Source of the DNA: Seriola aureovittata
Taxonomy: Eukaryota > Chordata > Actinopteri > Carangiformes > Carangidae
Assembly (NCBI RefSeq): GCF_021018895.1
Contig: NC_079384.1
Span: 3,496,140 to 3,560,139 of the forward strand
Length of the DNA stretch: 64,000 bases
Direction: 5' to 3'
A program made the position numbers and the translations under genes. The notes under the pieces were generated by a model that saw only the letters and a list, made by a program, of their open reading frames with translations, searched no databases and was not told the DNA's origin. Shown here piece after piece: positions 1-12,674 of the stretch (within the stretch, counting starts at the first letter, position 1; each line of letters opens with the position of its first letter).

Positions 1-1225
1 AAACACTCGAACCTGCAGCTTATGTAATTGTGCAAAGAAAACTTTCTGATTTGCTGTATGCTCTAAAAAAAAAAAAAACAAAAACAGCGCCCTCTTCTTG
101 TTTTTTGTTATAAAGTAATTAAACTGATTATCTTCTGGCCACAGGAAGCCGTCAGTATTTCTTGTGGTGGTCTTCTTCAAGATAAACAAATTTGTGTAAA
201 AGGGAATTCTGTAATGATTTACTGCATGAGTAAATCATCTCGTTAATATTTCAGTCTCAGTTAATTGGTCTATTTCAGAGGTTTTTGAAACTGCTGATGG
301 GGGGGCGGGCGAAGGGGGGGGGGCATAAAGCAAAGAGACTGGGAGGTCAAAAGGACAGTTCTCTAAAAGAATAACTACGTTTATTAGTTGTAGGTTTATG
401 TAGTTGGGCCCATCAACAGTCTGAGCTGCAGCAGAGGAAATGGAGGAAACTGAAATAGTTTCTTACAAATGAAAAGTTGAATTCATAGAAAACGAAAAAC
501 ACCTTTTCCTCGTTTCACACTGACCAGGAGTTTTACAGTGGCTGAAGTAGTACAGTGTTATAATAAGTTACGTTACTGAGCTGCTGAACTTCTGACTCGT
601 GCTACTGTTAACCTACGTTTTAGTGTTTACTGATATCCTGTCATTGTCATAGTGGCCACGTAACACAATATTGCTTTAGCCATTGCTTCAATTTGCATCA
701 ATAAATCCCACTCCTTGTCAAAATCACAACTGAGTCAGTGGCTAAAAAAAAAGCCACAACAGAAAGGAAGCAGGAACACAGACGTAGTGACAGATGACAA
801 CTTCTACATCTATTTCTTATTAAATCACTGTCATTACCTCATTATGTCATTGCTCTGCTCTGCCTCATTCCGTCCCGCCTGCATCATCTTTTATTCCCTC
901 TATTCCATCTTCTTGGGTCACTTCTTTCATCACTAATGAGCAACTGTGGGCCTCAATCAGCAGCAGCATGTGGGGGCGAAACGTATCCCGACTAAGACGG
1001 GAGGGCGGCAGAGGGAGCGATGATCAAGAGTTGAGCAGAGGAGGTGTGGATAAGGAAAGGAAAAATGGACAGAAGAGGACGGAGGGAAAAAACAAGAAAG
1101 GGAAGGAGGGAGGGAGATGGATGAAGAAGAAGGACTAGAAAACAAAACATTGAGGATATTGCTCCACTATAGAGAAAGCAATGAGCTGTGTGATCCATCC
1201 ACCAAGCTTTCTCTGCCCCTCATGC

Positions 1226-1227
<2 letters not shown>

Positions 1228-1279
<52 letters not shown>
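1228..1279. repeat. (CA)n microsatellite
   Basis: An uninterrupted CA run of about 52 bp. Open frames through it on either strand are TH or VC dipeptide repeats and are not genes. Confidence 0.97.
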
Positions 1280-1281
<2 letters not shown>

Positions 1282-2844
1282 ACTAGCCTCTTGCATATTA
1301 AAACGGATGTGCAAGGTCACAGTCAAAGGCATTTTCGAAGCTTTATTCTTGGGCATGTGTGTGAAGTGAGTTGAGAGCAGTGGTTGAACCCCGAGAGCCT
1401 TCTAGGCCTTCAGAGGAGGCCAAATGTATCTGCATTTGAATATTGTTATTAATAATTATTCTCCGGTAATTCTAATTTTATAATTATTTTCCTCTAATTT
1501 TTGCCTCGTTTTCTATCAAGTTTACTTCAGAAATGAAAGTTTTACTGTCTGAAAACCATGAAATAGTGTTATCCAACCAGAGTTTTCTTTTTCTTTTTTT
1601 TTGTTGCCTCGCCAGAGAAAAGGTTAGCTGGCTCACTCATTGATTAGGACTTTGTAACTGCCACACAAGGCCTGATGCCCCCATAGCAGCTTGTGTTAGT
1701 TTGATTTATAGTAGGTGGGACCAAAAATCATTCCCCTTAGGCCTTCACAAAGGCTCAAGGCCAGCACTATCTCGCGGGGTTTACCTTTTGCTGTCCAGGG
1801 GTTTAAACTAGCAGATTAGCGATTTCAGTCAGTCAGTCAGAAAGCACTTGGAGCTGGTGCTCCTGTGAGTGTCGGAGCGTCTGTGTGAGACGCTTCAGTC
1901 AGTGATTGTTTGTTTTTAAACCTTATTTTGGGGCTGAGCGCAGCCCAGTCTGGATGTGATTGGTTGAAGGCCTGGCTCTAATATTCATGGTTTGCAGAAG
2001 AGATGCATATATTTGCTTGTGTCATTATTTACTAAAAGTCCCACATGTTGGTGAGTGTGTATGTGTGACTCCTAACACACAGGTGTGCATGCATGTGTAT
2101 GTATGTCACCTAAAAACAACCATATGATTATAACTACATATGATTACATATTGTGATTGGCCAGTCCCAGCACATGCATGCAATACCTCTGCGCACCCTG
2201 AATGACAGACAATGTCGGTAAAAACTATAGATTTTTTTCGTGGCTCGCCCATACAGCAGGATTTCTCCAGATGTTCCCGATGGCCAGTCCCACTACGACA
2301 GATGTGTCCACTGTCAATGTGTTTGGGAGACAGAGGAAGGGAAGGAGAGAGAGAGTGAGAGGAAGGGCTGTGCACAGGTCTACAATGAAGATTTTATCCA
2401 TTTAAAATAGAAACAAAATAGAAGATCAATATGAGCTGTCAATGTTGTCGTGGGCCGCCATTAATCAATCAGTGTGCAGCAAACACTGACACACGTGTTA
2501 CCTGTTCATTCCTCTTTAGTACTTATCTGAAAGACCGTCTTCAAATATTAATGGATTCAGCCGTCAAAGGCCCGAGGAATTTAGTAATCGCATGTCGTGG
2601 TGATTGATACCCCCCCTTTCTAAATGGATGCCGTAGGAGGGAGCCCCCTGGGTTGTGCTTAGCTAGGAGAAGAGGCAGAAATGACAACTGCTGCTGGGAC
2701 TGTCAGAGGAATAATGAAGGTGATGGAAGCAGGGCTCGCTGGTAGCAATTTCACATACTCTCTCTCCTACGTTCGTAGAGTAACATCATTGGCAGGTTGC
2801 AGCAACTTGCCTGAAGGGATAAAGTGAAGCTCATCACTCAGATA

Positions 2845-2846
<2 letters not shown>

Positions 2847-2880
<34 letters not shown>

Positions 2881-2887
2881 ACACACA
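2847..2887. repeat. (CA)n microsatellite, interrupted
   Basis: A CA run with one CAGA interruption near its right end. Confidence 0.95.
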
Positions 2888-3184
2888 TAGTATTTTCATT
2901 AGCAGGTGTCCTCAATGTGGAGTAATCATCCGTGCGCTTTCTATTTTCAAGGCAGTAACAGACCAGAAGAGCGGCTGTTGGCAGTTGGTTACAAGCTGAT
3001 GGAAATATTCTGGCAGTGTTGTTAGTGTGCATGTAAATCAGTTCAGTCTGTAACTTTTGAAACCACATTTAAATTTGATGTATTTCATAACTCTAAAATT
3101 TTCATGCCACACAGTGGCAGAAGAAACTTTTAGATGGTTTACTTCAGTGGACATACTACCATATAAATATATGCAATAACAAGA

Positions 3185-3315
3185 ATAAGTACTGCACCTG
3201 GAGTTAGATGAGAAGATCCATACCACTCCATGCTAAATGTGAAGCTAGAGCCAGCAGCTAATTTGTATAGCTTAGCATACATGCAAAAACAGCTAGCTTG
3301 GCTCTGTATACAAAT
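3185..3315. repeat. Dispersed GCTA-rich fish repeat fragment
   Basis: The segment has the wording of a repeat I associate with percomorph genomes: 'gatgagaagat', 'gaagctagagccag', 'agcttagcata' and 'cagctagcttggctctgt', in that order. A second fragment of the same kind lies at 32815-32945. The family call is from memory and was not searched. Confidence 0.55.
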
Positions 3316-5991
3316 GGAAAAAATCGGATTATAACACAAAGATATTTTACTTATTCACGTTTTACTTATGCATTAAAATCTTAGCAGCATTTTAATGTTG
3401 TTGAATGTTGGGTGATATGACATTGAATCATCTTGTATCAGCATTTGTTCTGTATATAAAATGTTAATCTGCAGAACATATACTGTAGTGACTGTGACTG
3501 TCTAAAGAGTAAAAAGTATTTTACCCCTTTGATATGTAGTGGTAGTCGAAGCATAAAGCCTCTTAAAATGGAATTAACGACAGAAGTGGCCAATAACTTA
3601 TAACACAGCCAAACTTTTTGACTTTATTGTTTTGATGTCACATCTTTTTAAAGGTTTTTGGGTCGTCCCGGTCCTCAGCTGGTTAGGAACCTCTCCCTAA
3701 CTGAGTTTCTGTATTTCTATGCCGTCACTCAATCAAATAAAGGCCAAAAGTACCATAAAACAAAACCTCTAATGTTATAGATTTGAGGTTGTTTTTGGCT
3801 GTTGCAATAATTATACATTGTTTGTATTACACATTTCCATTACTCCTGCAACCACTGGTTAATGCTGTGTGCTGTAGTTCTGATCAATTACAGGTCGAAA
3901 CCTTTTTATCCAAGTGATGGATTTTGCAGGCTTATGTTTATTTGTATTTGTATGCATAACTCAATGTGCATTGCTTGTTTATGTGGCTTATTTTCAAGGG
4001 ACGGAGAGCAGCCAAGGTCAGTCAGTGATTATTGACGCAGATTATCATCTTAGAGATGATGGATGGCTGCGCTCTTTATGGATCACTTCACTCCATCAAA
4101 CTCCATCTCTTCCTGCTCAGGCTTTCCCCTGCAGGAGGTTTGATAGTCAAGGTGGCCCACAGAGTCAAATATTTAATATTGTATCTATTGGTGTGCTAGC
4201 GGTTAGCAGTATTTAAAAAGCTGAAAACAACATCATCATCATTACCTTTTAAATTTATATGGAAAACTCTTCAGTTGTTAATTTACACATCCAGCACTTA
4301 CAGAGCGACATAATCTTGCATTAGGAGGCGTGTGTCGGTGCCACCTGTCGAATCTTAAGTCAAATATTCTCATTGTAACTCTGCTTTTGGTTTCTTTTTT
4401 TCTTTCTCCTCGCTGGAAACAGCCGCCTGCTGAGGCTGTTAGATCAGCGAAAGTGAACCAATCATGACAGTTCAGTGAGCCAAAGCAAATTTTAGAGGCA
4501 GTGAGATTGCATACATTCATATCTAATCATTATTTTTTACTTATTATTTTCTACCCAGCGTGACGGCTTAATCACCCTGCTGTTGTTAAGACGCACAGCC
4601 ATAATAATAAAAAGCAACAGGAATGCACTTTATAGCCCGTCAGCACTTTCTTCCTGTAAACATACCTGCCTTCTTATTATGGTCTGGTTTCTAGTCTCAC
4701 GGTTTCTCTGTGAGAGTTTCGGTCTTTCTTTTAGTTTGTCTGTTTATTTACCTTAGTGTACGTCCGTCTTTTAATTTACTCCTCTCACCTTTTTATCTTC
4801 GCCTGTCTGTGTCTCGTGTCTCACCCAGACTTCCTGCATCTTTCAAAGTTGTTGTTTCTGTCTCGGGTTCACTGTTTTGCAGCGACAGTGAAACCTGCCT
4901 GTGATAAAAACTCTCCACTGCTGTGAGAAAATTCTCCAGCTTCATCTGTCTTGTGCTCTAGGCAAGATGGAATTGGATTAAGGGAGGGTGAAGGAAAGCA
5001 ACTCCTTGCGGTCGACTCTGGTCTTCTGATAAACACCGGAGCCACTTGAGAAGGAAATTAACTGGTGGAGCAGGTTGCCTCTCTCTTTCTTTTGTCTCTC
5101 TTTCTTTCCACCCTCCTTCTTCTTCTTCTTCTTCTCTCTCCCCCTCTCTCTGTGTTTTCTCAGTCTGACAGAGGCAGACCACGCTCACGGTGATTACAAC
5201 TCATTAAACACCCTTCATGGACTTGTCTGGCTGGAATAAACAAACAGAAGACTTAATCTAGAATAGATTGGTGAAAATGCGGCCATGGCCGAGGGGGGTG
5301 GAGGGGGTCGGGGCGTGGAGAAGGGGAAAAGAAACGGTGGAGGAATGAGGATGGAGTGAGATGTACGCAGAGGAGAAGATGGCTGCAGGGATCAGATGCA
5401 GTAGTGGGAGGAGAGGTGCTGTGGAGGTAATTAGCGTAGGATAATTCTTCCAAGTGAAGGTTGATCCAGCTGAGAAAATGAGCTACAATTGCCCCTGTAG
5501 GTGTAATGAGTTTTATAATACACACCCTCCGGTTCGTGCTAAAAAGAACTACCTGAGGTGGCGTTCTCCTGTTTGTCAGCACTGTGCAGCTGGGGGGTTG
5601 TGAGGTGTGAAGCTAATGCTGCGCTGAATGGGAGAGCTGAGCAGTTTCTCTTCATGCATTTCTCCTGTGTAAGATCCCAAAGCTCCTGTTGAAGCTCAAA
5701 CAGAGGAACTTAGATATATAACAAACCTCTACAGTGTGTTAACAGAGGATAGTCCCTGTGCTACTGTACGGTGTTTTTGTTTTTATGGTGGACAAACATG
5801 GCTGCAAGATGCAAAGTTCTTCGTAGATGGTTCTGTTGTGACAGAAAATAATTAGATCATTGCATATTCCACATGGCTGCACAACACCATACACCACACA
5901 TACATCTAATACACACAGTCATCCCGTGATAATCTTAGCATTTCTTTCCTGTCGATTATTACAGCAGTCTCCCAGAAATGTGTTCATATAC

Positions 5992-6191
5992 AATACTCTG
6001 CAAAAGGTTTGTAGGCACTAAAACTAAAGGGAGGATGCTTTTCAAAAAATAATGCCACATATGGTTTTTATTTATCAATCAATGTCATACAAAGCCTGCA
6101 CCAGTTCTCTGTATATTCTTCACACAGTTTTTGGAGGCACTTGGCAGGAAGGTTGTTCTTCCTCTGTGGATTCAGGCTGCCTCAGTGTCCT

Positions 6192-6225
<34 letters not shown>

Positions 6226-6345
6226 CTGACTCCATGATGTTGAGATCAGGGCTCTGTTGGGGTCAGACCATCTGTTGCTGGACTCCTTGTTCTCCGTGTC
6301 ACTGAAGATAGTTCAGTGTGACTCTGGTTGTGATGTTCTGAATGA
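5992..6345 (-). mobile_element. Degenerate Tc1/mariner-type DNA transposon relic
   Basis: The segment opens with a terminal-like stretch ('tactctgcaaaaggtttgtaggcac') and continues with wording typical of a fish Tc1/mariner family. On the minus strand, RC of about 6227-6270, it reads M-V-stop-P-Q-Q-S-P-D-L-N-I-M-E. That is the conserved (W)PxQSPDLNxxE block of Tc1/mariner transposases, which carries the last acidic residue of the DDE triad. The conserved tryptophan is replaced by a stop codon, and a (GT)n run has expanded inside the element. Only one end and the C-terminal coding part remain, so it cannot be active. It ends about 210 bp before a RAB26 exon. Confidence 0.8.
6190..6226. repeat. 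(GT)n microsatellite inside the Tc1 relic
   Basis: A run of GT units interrupting the decayed transposase sequence. Confidence 0.95.
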
Positions 6346-6558
6346 ATGAAGGAGCGAGTCTTGACGGCCCCTCCCCCGATGGAACTGTGTGATGGAGAAG
6401 AATCTAAACATTTAAAGTGCCTGCATTATGTTCAGTGGCAAAAAACAAAAACAAATTTGAAAAAAATCAGCAGCTCATTCCCACTTAATTTTCTACAGTT
6501 GGTCATCTGTTTCTTTAATGACACATCATGCGTTTGCTTTTCTCCTCTCTCTCCGCAG

Positions 6559-6611
6559 CTCTTCTCCTCCTCTATGACGTCACCAACAAAGCATCCTTCG
6601 ACAACATCCGG
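6559..6611 (+). CDS. rab26: RAB26 (Rab GTPase), first exon in the window
   Basis: This 53-bp exon sits between a pyrimidine-rich acceptor (tctctccgcag) and a gtaaga donor. With the split first codon it reads (A)LLLLYDVTNKASFDNIR, the beta-4/alpha-3 region of the Rab GTPase fold. It begins with codon phase 2 (g|ct) and ends on a full codon, so it joins in frame to the exon at 23098. Rab26 is a membrane-anchored small GTPase known from mammals to act on synaptic and secretory vesicles and to recruit the autophagy factor ATG16L1. The five visible exons encode about 117 residues, roughly the C-terminal 60% of the GTPase domain plus the tail. DVTNKAS, VKREEGEKLAK and the CCRS tail fit Rab26 better than its closest paralogue Rab37, which I recall as more DITNKSS-like with a different tail. 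The P-loop and switch exons are not in the window. Confidence 0.88.
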
Positions 6612-7070
6612 GTAAGAACAGTTGCACTCGTCTGTCACGTTCTCCCTCTTCCTTCACTCCTTCAGTGTCCATTGTTTTTGTCACGCCGCTCCGGGGGACA
6701 CATATTTCACATTTAGCTTGGATCACTGTGAACCAGCCCCCAGATGGTTATTTTGTCTATTAAAATGATTTGGAGAGATGAAACTGAAAAGCATGGGTGC
6801 AGATTAGAGCTCACCCTATTCCCCCAAATGGATCCATCTCTTTGTAGTTAGCACCCGTCTCTCCCCTGAACTCGGCTCCCACTGTGATTCTCCTTCCCCC
6901 ATTAGGTGCCACTCCCCCTCGTCTCTTTGTAGGTGCATTACCTTCCTTTGATTAACGCAGAGCGAAGTTAAGAGCAGAACGTGGCCGTTATAAAAGCGTG
7001 TGTCTTGTACATCAAGCAGGGAAATGGCTTCATGTCCATCTGGCTGGACTAATGCATTTACATCTGGAGT

Positions 7071-7097
7071 CTGTGTGTGTGTGTGTGTGTGTGTGTG
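7071..7097. repeat. (GT)n microsatellite
   Basis: Short GT run followed by further GTGT-rich sequence to about 7163. Confidence 0.92.
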
Positions 7098-7647
7098 GGC
7101 GGGATGCAAGTATGGCCTGAATGTGTGTGCGTGCTCATGCAGGTGTGTGTATGTGTGTGTGTAGGTGTCCAAATGGCTCATTAACAGAGGATAGAGAGCA
7201 GTCTCTGGAGAGAGACAGACTCAGAGCTTAGCTTCCCTCCAAACAGCTGGTTAGCATCATTACGTTTTTTAATAGTTTCTATTAAATCACTCTATCTGGT
7301 ATCTGAAGCCTCGAATATGATGGGGAAGGGAAACAGAGGACAGACAGGGGAGAAGGAAAGATGATGTAAAGGAGCAAATTGATAATCAGTAAAGTGCACG
7401 TGAGTTTCTAGCTGCCTTTGACCTACTGAAACACAGAAGTTATTCTTTGGACAGAATCTCTTTCTGGTCCAACAGACAACATTGTTGTGTGTACAAAGTT
7501 GTTAGCAAGTGTTTTGACAGCTTTTAGCTTTTTAGCCTCCCACCATAGGAACTAGTGAGTGGGTGGTTAGTGGTGGTCAGTGTTATAAGTTTCTTCTTTC
7601 CTGCTGGAATGATTTGAGAACAGGTCATGGGTCTCACTTTGAGTGTC

Positions 7648-7676
7648 GGGGGGGGGGGGGGGGGGGGGGGGGGGGG
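7648..7676. repeat. Poly-G tract, 29 bp
   Basis: Uninterrupted run of G on the + strand in the intron. Length is probably polymorphic or imprecise in the assembly. Confidence 0.95.
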
Positions 7677-8027
7677 CTCTCCAATCACACTGCCAGATAT
7701 TCTCGGAGCAATCAAAGAACCGGAAGAGAGAAGATGATTTCAGAAATCAGAAAGCTTTTGTTAAAATAGAAAGTGGAGGCTGTGCAGCGAGAGGCGGCGT
7801 GCACACACAGAGATTCACATGTAATTGCATGGTTTGTTTTTTTTTTTTCATTCACTAGGAAGCAGCAGCTCTGTGTCTGTGTAATGTTTGAATTATCACT
7901 TCATTCAAGTGTTGAATGCAGGAGGGTGTTAGTCAGTGTGCACTTAAACACACGACACTCGACAGCATTAGCACAAGGGAAGCTCTAATGCTCCAGAGCA
8001 GATGTAAACACAGTAGGAGGCTAGTGG

Positions 8028-8029
<2 letters not shown>

Positions 8030-8089
<60 letters not shown>
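8030..8089. repeat. (GT)n microsatellite, about 60 bp
   Basis: Pure GT run; one of the longest dinucleotide arrays in the window. Confidence 0.97.
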
Positions 8090-8090
<1 letters not shown>

Positions 8091-8220
8091 TGAATATACT
8101 GCATGTGGTCCCTGTGGAGAAGTGAGACAGCACACACACACACACAAACACAGAAAGTCAATTTTCTGCTAGTTAATATTCATCTAATTACAACAAAATG
8201 CAGATTGTGCAGGCCTAACA

Positions 8221-8252
8221 TGCACACACGCACACACACACACACACACACA
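8221..8252. repeat. (CA)n microsatellite
   Basis: CA run with one CACG interruption near the left end. Confidence 0.93.
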
Positions 8253-9192
8253 GAAGCTTCTTTCTGACTCTCACCTGTTTGATGTGTTCTCGTCACACAC
8301 TGCGCCGTGGTGGCAGGTGAAGCAGTGACACTGACAGTCCAGCAGCGCATTGAAATTGCGGTGTCGGGATTCACCGCGTGTCGTGCATCATCCACCCACC
8401 TGCTCCGCGCAGGTCAACAGCACACAGCACCTGTGTTTGTCATTTTTGTCGCTTCGGTGTTTGCTGCAAGTAGACCTTGTTGTTGTACTTGTGTTACACT
8501 TGGTAGACTGCATATGAAAATATATTTATTCAGGTACATGTTTTGAATAAGTTTCTTGTATATTTTTACTTCATTTCAGAATAAAATATCCATTTTTACT
8601 GCATGACACAGCTGTACCAACTGGCTGCATTTAAACTGGAGATCGAACATGTAACTATTTAAAGTGAAATTATATCTTTACTTGAAAGAGTACTAATTAT
8701 AATCCTAAATCACCGTTCAAGATTAAACTAATCCTAAACCAAGGTCTGAATCGAAATTTACAATTACTGCCTCCACCGACCAGTCGAGTTGATCAAGAGT
8801 GAACAGATGTGGCACAATGTCTTTTTCTGACCACGTACACAAGATACTGGAACTAGATGCTGCTATAAAACATCGTGCTGCTTAAATGTCTTGTTTGTTG
8901 TCCCTTGTCACTGTTAAACGTTATAAAGAAGGAAGAAGAATTTACATTTATTTACATATTTTTTCTCTTTCTGTTGTCAGACAACTGAACAAGTCTGAAG
9001 TGTTTATTTAATCCTACAAAATAAAAGCTGTTAATCAGTCATTTCCAACCTGCGGGGATAAAATCATTAAATGTAATTTGAGTCCAGGTTAATGACAATG
9101 GCTTTGCTGTGTATTTATTTAAACCTCAAAGAAAGTTAGTACAGTTTCAACTTCTAACTTTCTGTTCTCATCATCCTGCTGTTCTGTCCTCA

Positions 9193-9210
9193 CCCCCCCC
9201 CCCCCCCCCC
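9193..9210. repeat. Poly-C tract
   Basis: Run of 18 C on the + strand. Confidence 0.93.
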
Positions 9211-10140
9211 GGTCTCAATTTGCTCCAGTTACATCCTGTTCAATTTGCAGCACTGCTAACGGCGAGGACACATTTTGTTTAAAGTTGGAGAAAATAAGAG
9301 AAAATAGAATTTACACTTTTTTCCAAATGTATTGAAAAGGAAGTCTGAGATTCCTTTAGGTGCGTTTTTGTTTTGTTTGCAAACTCCAAGTGGCTTTCAT
9401 GTGTGTGTCACTGATGAGAGGCTTTCGTGTGGCCACAGATCGATGGAGTGCTTCTCCCCTATCGCTCAGTTTGGCCCCGGCGGCCAGCTCCAGGAAGAGT
9501 CCTGGTTGGTCCAAACTTCTTCCATTTAATAATAATGGAGGCCGCTGTGTTCTTGGGAGCCTTCAATGCAGTAGATTTATTTATTTATCTATTTTTGTAA
9601 CCTTCTCCAGACCTGCACCGCCAACACCAGCCTGTCTCTGAGATAAATCTCCAGTGTCAAAGCAAAGTGTCCGAATACTTATGTCAATTGGATATTGTCT
9701 TGTTTTTTTTTTCGCTTTAATAGATTTGAAAAAAACTAAAAAATGCAGTAAAAGGCTGCGACATGACATAAAATGTGAAAGCAGAGGGTCAGGGGTCTAA
9801 ATCCCCTCTGAACATGTGAATACTGTTTCTATAGAGCTGCAAACACGTCAAGGCTGCTCCGCTTTCACATGCATCGTAACCCACAGAAATACACCATATA
9901 AGCATTGATACTATAATTTTGCCCAGCTTCCTCATTGGTCAAGGACATGTTGACAACAAATTTGTACTTTACTGGTTACCATGCCAACCTGTTGACGATT
10001 ATTAGTTTTTACCACCAATGCAGCAATCCACCTTCACCATCACTGTCAGCATTGTGTGGCAGGAGCAGATTGGACCTTGAATGTCTCTCACCGTGGCATC
10101 AGCACATCGTGTCCACATTCTGTGCAGGGACACTTCGAGA

Positions 10141-10141
<1 letters not shown>

Positions 10142-10178
<37 letters not shown>
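10142..10178. repeat. (CA)n microsatellite
   Basis: Pure CA run. Confidence 0.96.
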
Positions 10179-10179
<1 letters not shown>

Positions 10180-10971
10180 CCCGGTGTGTCCAGTGAATCC
10201 GTAATGATAACGCTTCGTATGACAGCGCTGTCGACAGCTGATGTGACCTTGGGAGCCAAATTACAGTCATTTATACAGAATGATAATAGCTCCTTATACA
10301 CAGTGTCTTCCTCATTTCCTTCAATAAAAACTCGTTGACGTTGGTGGCTGTCTTTTCCCCCTCGGAGAGCTGGCCGTGAGCGAACACCGCTTGCGGGAGG
10401 TAGATGCCAGCTCGCTCATTTTCTTGTGCTTCAGAATAATTACCTGTCTTCTGTGGAGATTGGCTGCTGCGGGCAAATCTCTTGCGTTTGCCGTCTTCAG
10501 ATCTTGTGAAGGACTGTGCTGTCACTGTTGTTCGCCTCTTTTAGGGCACGATGTAGAGCCTTTAAACCAAAACAAACTGCAGCAGAAAAGTAGACTACAG
10601 TGAAACACCGCTTCGTCACAGTATTACCGTATATCACACAGTAGATGAGCAAGGGAAAAAAGAACGGAGCGACCGAACCGGACAAACTTGGTGTCGTTTG
10701 AAAAGTGTCATTAAGAAATTCGTTCCTTCAAAATTTTGTGCCCCTAGATGCTTTCTACATGGAGCGGTGACACACACACACACACACTGCTCTCCAGTTG
10801 TAATAGTAGGATTACTGCACGCATGAAGATTTTTCATTAGTCTGATGCCTTTAAACCATTGAATCTTTTACAACCTCATGTCAGGGCTTTACAGCAGCTA
10901 CTGGCACCGTGCACCCTGTTGTTGGCTAAAGACACTGCTCAGTTGCAGATTTCCACTCACTCACATGCCAG

Positions 10972-11020
10972 ACACACACATATGAACACACACACACACA
11001 CACACGTACACACACACACA
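10972..11020. repeat. (CA)n microsatellite, interrupted
   Basis: CA units broken by TATGAA and GT interruptions. Confidence 0.9.
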
Positions 11021-11529
11021 GATTTTATTGGCATTGACCGGCACGCTTGGGCACCGAGGCCACAGAGAAAAATCATTAAATCATTAAATCACTGAAAGCC
11101 TTGGTACAGCAGGGAGGCTTTGTTGTTCAAGAGATTCCCAACAACAGTAAAGTAAAAATCAATGTGATGTACACCCAGTGTTAGCTGGCACACAGCCAGA
11201 CAAATTGCTCAGGTGGGGGGGGGGGGAATTAGCTGAGTGTAGGGAACAGAATTACATTGTGTGTTTGGGGAAAATATGATCAGTTGAGTTGTTTTTTTTT
11301 CATGTGATCTGTTGCATTTACCACCTGTTGTTCTGTTCCCACCGTCTTAATACGACACTGACATGGAGTGACCCCTTCTCTGCGTGACGACACTGTGAAA
11401 GAAGAAGAACAGAATCCACAGACCTCACACACAATTACATATTAAAGTTCAGCTTACGTCCAGTGCAGCCTCAGGACCACAGGGATGGAAACCAGCCAGA
11501 TAGAAGGACGTATGGTCACAATCTCCTGA

Positions 11530-11780
11530 GTAACAGCGTTAAATAACATTACGATGTCACAGTGAAGTTGACCTTGGACCATTCGAATATAAGTTTTATC
11601 CTATTAGACGTTTGTGTTAAATTAGTCTCATAATTTCACCTTTTGACCTTTCGACCACCAAAATGAAATCAGTTCATCCTGGAGGCTCAAACTGAATGTT
11701 TGTGCCGAATTTAAAGGAATTCCCTGGAGGCGTTAGTGAGATACAGATGTACGACCTGAAAACAGCGCGCAGGCATTAAA
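11530..11780. repeat. Dispersed repeat of a type common in fish
   Basis: The text 'ttttgacctttcgaccaccaaaat', 'atcagttcatcctggag', 'tgaatgtttgtgccgaattt' and 'attccctggaggcgtt' follows, in order, a repeat I know as frequent in teleost genomes, where the same phrases precede 'gagatac'. No coding capacity is visible. The family name cannot be given from sequence alone. Confidence 0.6.
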
Positions 11781-12620
11781 AGGCAGGGAAACTCAGGAAA
11801 CAAACTGTGCATATGGGAATGAATCCCGTCTCCTAGAACTTACATTTCCATACAACTGAACTGCAACAGCACATACATTCTGCAGGACAGGTCATCTCTG
11901 GCTGGATCACTTGAATGAAGCTGTACATACAGTAACGGCAGCAGAGGTGGTAGCATGTGGTAGAGGTGGAGACACATGTAGAAACCACAGGGCTAAAACA
12001 AAAATGGTTTTGGGTTGCACAGTCTCTCTGATACCAGCGTAGACGTTGGGGAATCTCGGTGCCAGTTTGCCGTACTGAGCTGCAGAGAAACCAAAACAAG
12101 CCACGCAGTTGATTGGCAGGCAAGGGTGGCGATGCTCTGCTCGTCTTCGTCCTTTCTGTGGCCAAGCAGAAAATGAACGATGCAGCAGCTCTCTGCAGCT
12201 CTCTGCCTGTTTATAGCTCTGAATCAAATGAAATATGTCCCTCTTTCTCCTTCCCCTCTCTCCTGTTCTGTCTCCCTACACGGCACATTGGCTGATTTCT
12301 CTCCAGCTTCCCTTCACAGCCCTTCACATTTCCTCTAGACTTTCTGCTTCCTCTTCTGTTTATTAGTCATGTTTTCTCCCTTCTGTCAAGGCAGCTTTCG
12401 AAAATTCTAAATTAAACCAAGTTTTTCACCCTCTTCTCCTGTGATTAAAAATGGAATTTTTTTTTTCCCCTCATTCTTTTGTCAAAGAGCCGTAGTTCAT
12501 CAGACAGGACGACGGAAAACAGCGAAAGGCCAAAGTGTGTCTCATGAATATGTAACAAAAACAAGGAGCAAGAGAAGAAGCTGTGAAAGGCTTATTGCAG
12601 TTTGTGTAGCACCTGGAAGT

Positions 12621-12621
<1 letters not shown>

Positions 12622-12672
<51 letters not shown>
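12622..12672. repeat. (CA)n microsatellite
   Basis: Pure CA run of about 51 bp. Confidence 0.97.

Positions 12673-12674
<2 letters not shown>

Larger units (their letters stand above)
1..5991. other. Probable RAB26 intron, no gene recognised
   Basis: No exon was recognised here. Because the first Rab exon in the window starts inside a codon, this stretch is inferred to be intron of that gene. I looked for the switch II region (WDTAGQE and the YYRDAH-like stretch that should directly precede the first visible exon) and did not find it. Contents are CA repeats (1228-1279, 2847-2887), a CT-rich tract near 5080-5160 and a dispersed repeat piece at 3185-3315. Confidence 0.5.

Noticed and set aside
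1117..1374. Overlapping open frames on both strands around the CA repeat, and similar frames at every CA/GT array
   Set aside because: They are translations of dinucleotide repeats (THTHTH, VCVCVC) with no splice, start or family support.
10271..10525. 84-codon minus-strand open frame in the RAB26 intron as a further exon of the nested gene
   Set aside because: No clear acceptor or donor in phase and no recognisable protein content.
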